Shown: one piece after another, positions 60,416 to 64,000 of the stretch | Numbering within the stretch: the stretch's first letter is position 1 | Layout: each line of letters begins with the position of its first letter | Assembly: GCA_013396755.1 (NCBI GenBank) | Contig: VWZF01002957.1 | Location: 3,137,939 to 3,201,938, forward strand | DNA from: Sclerurus mexicanus | Taxonomy: Eukaryota > Chordata > Aves > Passeriformes > Furnariidae | Length of the DNA: 64,000 nt | Direction: 5' to 3' | Program-made: the position numbers and the translations under genes | Notes under the pieces: model-generated | The model's input: only the letters and a program-made list of their open reading frames with translations | What the model was told of the DNA's origin: nothing | Databases searched by the model: none

Positions 60416-63244
60416 TGTAACTAAATATACTCGTCCTATAGAGGGCTATGTGCTAAGTGACATGTTTTAGAACTGAAAAAGAGTATTTATAATTTGTTTT
60501 TCTATTTAAGGATCTGTCTCAGTATTTTTATTGACCTATAACATCCATTCAGTATAGCAAAGTTTAAATATAACACACTGTTACACCACATTTCTCTTTG
60601 TAGAAATTTTGAAGACTCTGATCAACATTGTTGTTTAAGAATTACTTTCTCTGTTATACACACAATTTCAACTTATATTTCTGCTTTAGCACAATCAGAC
60701 CTACTTGAATTGCAGTTACCAGAGGTAAATTTGAAAGCCTCTTGAGAAATACATGCTCATATCTCACTATTATAAAGAAGAAATCTAAAATGAAGTTTCA
60801 GATAGATAAACCACATACACTTAGATAAGTGTGAAGTTGTTAACAAGGTATATTTCTTCAAAGTCAAATGGAACAATATAAAGAAAACGTCTACTCTGCA
60901 CAGGACAAAAAGGCAGGAAATTAAATTTTACTGCAAAAGGGTGACAGGCACTATGGTCCTTACTTAGCTGCTACATGTTATGAATCTCTTTCCTATTTCG
61001 CTAGTACCATCCATTTCAGATCTTGAAAAGTCATGAGTCAGGTCCCAGGATGTCAAAAAACTGAACCTATAATCATAATAAATTTTTATTGCTTATTTAC
61101 CTTTTGATTTTGGAATGCATTCCTATTACCTTTTCAAGTTTTACTCTGCAACCACACAAGAGACTGCACACCTATTGAATGCATTAGAGTGGCTTCCTGA
61201 CCATTCAGCACACCACCTTCATCACCGCTTCCAGTACTCAATTCAGAGCTCTCTCCACTTCTATTTGTTCTTGCATGCTATGGAAAAGTCATCAGCTTCA
61301 TTTCAAGGACCCAGAGTCTTCCCGCATTTCCTTATGCTCCGAAAGAGCCAGAGTCAAAACAAGAAAAGGGTGACCTGGGGCAATCTTTACATGAAATAAT
61401 AACAGAAGCAGCAATTTCATACATCAGTTTAAACAAACTAGAGAACTAGTACAGAACAGAACTGTCTGGATGTGGCCTACCTGTGCATTATGCATTGGGC
61501 AACACAAAAAGTGGACTAACACTCAAGTAAGAATCTATGTGGATATCCCAGTGAAGCCAGAAACTGCTTCATGGGTAAACTGCTTCTACCTGTGATATCT
61601 GGGCCAATGAGTATTTCCCTAACCCAAGTAAAATGCAGAGAGGGAAAAAAAAGAGATTTGGAGGGTTTTTCTTTAGGGCAATTAAGTTGAGTAAGTCTCC
61701 TGAAATGTGATACTTGGGGCTGACCTCCTCTTTCAAATCAGGCAGCATAGGGGTTCAATGGGATTGCAGCTATGCACGTGTCTCTTCTGATTGGGGCATC
61801 TGTAGGCCTTTGGCCAGACTCATCCCCTCTCTCTGAACCCCTTTTATTACTCCTGTATTCATATTTACGATGGAGTTCAGCTCATATATAGATGTATCAC
61901 TGATTTATCTAATATCTGTTTACAATATTGTATCCAGTATTTTCCATCTCATTTGTTATGCATTGCAGTTTGATTTTAATGTATTTTCTTTCCTGATGCA
62001 TTTGCCCACTGTGTGAGAATTTTAATTGAAACCTAAACTTGAACTCACTTAGAATGTTTGAAATTTAGCATATCATTTTATATTATCTTACCAAATTAAC
62101 TACATATTATTACATATGTGTGACAAGATAGTCTGAACTGTGGCTGAAGTACCAGACTGACAATGAACAACAAATTGGTAAGTTTGGGAAAAGTGACTAT
62201 GATTAGACTGCCAGAGGACAAGTGTCAGAACAGTCCTGTTTAACATTTTAATTTTTATATGGAAGCCATAAACAACCAGTTGATTTGCTGGAAATTTGCT
62301 GATGCTATTAAACTGGGTGCCACTGAGAATACTAATGAAGGCAAGGAAATAATAACAAGCAACTTAGTTTAGAAATGTGTTTGGAAAATAAGAAAAAAGA
62401 CTAAATTTTCAAAGCTGTAAAATCATTAATTAGCAAAAGCATCCTGCAAAATCAAAATATCAATAACAAAAACAATCTGAACACAGTTCTAGAAGAAGCA
62501 CTGGAAGCAGAAAACTAGACAAACATGAATTCTACAGTGGAAGTAAAGAGAACACATATTTGGCAATACAAGCAGCTGGTGGGAGGTAGCAATGCCTCAG
62601 GCTCGAAGATATATTGCCATCGTGAGTTTATTTCTCAGATGCTCAATGGATGGTCTGACATGTAAAAACCTAGGTAGTATCCAGGCATTCCATTAGTGCA
62701 CACACAGACTTGAAGGTATTTCCTAGAGTACTAGAAGATCAATTCATGAATAGGAAAGAGTAAAAAACCTATAAATGCGCAGTTTTGCTACGTGGCTGGT
62801 CAATAAGCTAATGATTGTCATGTATGTGAACAGTACAAACCTCCAATCCCTTTCTATATGGCCAGATATATAGTGTGATTCATTTGAACCAACTTAGAGA
62901 GGTGTGTTAAATATTCTGGGTTAGTTTTATAGACAGTGGAAAGAAACAGGCTATTCTAATACAGCATTCACTGCATCCTAAAGCAGACATCTAAATGTCT
63001 TGATTATAAAGGCTGACCAGCTCAGACACACATATCTAAAAGTAAGTATGATGAATCAGACATCATCTTTGCATCCATCATCACTACCAGTTCAGTTTTG
63101 ATGGATCCTATCCATACATATGGATACTGGTTATGGATCAGGTCATAAGCAGGAAAAGGCTAAACTAGCAATACCTATATAAAACTAAGAATGAAAACAC
63201 TCTTGATAATTATTAAGGCAGAAATCTCCAAAAGTGTAAATAAA
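60416..63244. other. Unique non-coding DNA
   Basis: I see no gene or named repeat. The longest frame (94 codons at 61115-61399) begins with ATG but has no recognisable domain. Confidence 0.55.
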
Positions 63245-63526
63245 AAGTAATGTGGACAAGAAGGAATAGCCTTAAGCTGAAGGGAGGTAGATTTAGATTA
63301 GATACTATGAAGAAATTCTTTACCATAAGTGGTGAGGCACTGAAACAGGTTTCCTGGAGAAGCTGCAGGTGCCCCATCCCTGGCAGTGTTGAAGGCCAGG
63401 CTGGATGGGGCTCTGAGCGACATGGTCTAGTGGAAAGTGTCCTTGCCCATGGCAAGGGGATTGGAACTAGATGATCTTTAAGGTCCCTTCCAACCCAAAC
63501 CATTCTATGATTCCATGAGTCTGTGA
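63245..63526 (+). mobile_element. CR1 retrotransposon tail
   Basis: A short, well preserved, 5'-truncated CR1 on the plus strand. It has ggaggtagatttagattaga with the following actatgaagaaattctttac (63285-63325), tgccccatccctggcagtgt (63370-63389), ggccaggctggatggggctc, the pre-tail ggaactagatgatctttaag and cccttccaacccaaaccatt, and ends in the terminal array attctatgattccatga followed by gtctgtga (63502-63526). It is one of the youngest-looking copies here. The frames of 111 and 74 codons across it are shadows of the repeat. Confidence 0.97.
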
Positions 63527-64000
63527 AGGGGAGCTTTAGAAATACCATTATTTCAAATTAGATAATTTTATTAGCAGTTCTCTTCCAGAGATTTAAAGAA
63601 ATGTCTATAAAGCAAAAGAGTTCTCATAGAGGAGAGATGAAACCTGAAGCAAGAAAATAGTAATTTGGATTTCATATTCATAACTAGCCATAGTCTTAAC
63701 CTTTTCCTTTAGTACTACATAGCTACACATATTTACACATACAAGCTTTTTAGGTAAACAAAGTACAAAATGTCTGTTGTATAATTTCTTTTGAGAGAAC
63801 TGTATATGCAACATTCTGTAAACAAAGATTTACAATCTTTCACTGATATATGAAACACTGTAAAATCTTAAAATATCCTCTGTTCTTCAAGCTAATTTTT
63901 TTGTCATCAAGGGGATGGGTTTCAAATTTTTTTCAAGCAGAAAAGGTCATACTGTGGTTCTGTCTATCAAGAAAATTCAGACTAAAACAATTACATTCTT
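63527..64000. other. Unique A+T-rich non-coding DNA
   Basis: I see no gene or named repeat in the last part of the window. Confidence 0.55.

Noticed and set aside
1..64000. Search for tRNA, rRNA, snRNA genes, CRISPR arrays, operons and prophage-like gene blocks
   Set aside because: No intact A and B box pair of a tRNA, no spaced direct-repeat array and no dense gene order were seen. The window is vertebrate non-coding DNA, where bacterial features are not expected.
1..64000. Endogenous retrovirus with paired LTRs
   Set aside because: No pair of long direct repeats starting TG and ending CA, no primer-binding site and no polymerase motif other than that of CR1 was seen. The unexplained island at 53.35-53.96 kb remains open.

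Overview
This window looks like non-coding nuclear DNA from a bird. The evidence is the repeat content. At least twelve, probably thirteen, pieces of CR1, the dominant avian non-LTR retrotransposon, can be recognised. The youngest of these end in the short octamer-like repeats (attctatgattc and variants) typical of avian CR1 3' ends. There are no Alu, B1/B2 or L1 copies, no bacterial-type dense reading frames, no CpG island and no LTR pair. By eye the DNA is A+T-rich with scattered homopolymer and (CAAA)n tracts. A crocodilian or turtle source is less likely, because the CR1 copies with clean tails are of the avian type.

I found no protein-coding gene, exon or RNA gene that I can support. The open frames present are short (longest 173 and 161 codons), have no recognisable domains and fit chance or repeat shadows. 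The window is therefore best read as a large intron or an intergenic stretch. Ten of the thirteen CR1 pieces lie in + orientation, which would fit an intron of a gene transcribed on the minus strand, but that is only an inference.

Layout: 1.49-2.32 kb, an old CR1 (+). 6.2-6.8 kb, CR1 (+). 10.1-10.3 kb, CR1 tail (+). 16.3 and 20.6 kb, tiny CR1 tails (+). 21.5-22.1 kb, a CR1 fragment carrying endonuclease-domain remains but no 3' end (+). 30.66-30.76 kb, a MIR-like SINE. 32.5-33.0 kb, an ancient CR1 (+). 34.5-35.2 kb, a clear CR1 (-). 44.2-44.5 kb, an old CR1 (+). 52.97-53.16 kb, a second MIR-like SINE. 58.15-60.4 kb, a cluster of one internally deleted CR1 (+) and two CR1 pieces (-), one of which still shows the reverse-transcriptase FADDT box. 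63.25-63.53 kb, a CR1 tail (+). CR1 covers roughly 5.8 kb, about 9 percent.

The DNA between repeats is mostly featureless. The exceptions worth a look are two nearly perfect 26-27 bp palindromes (24.4 and 27.7 kb), a cluster of transcription-factor-like motifs including an RFX X-box at 23.3-23.7 kb, and a less A+T-rich island at 53.35-53.96 kb with a 136-codon open antisense frame. I did not find a convincing undescribed biological system here.
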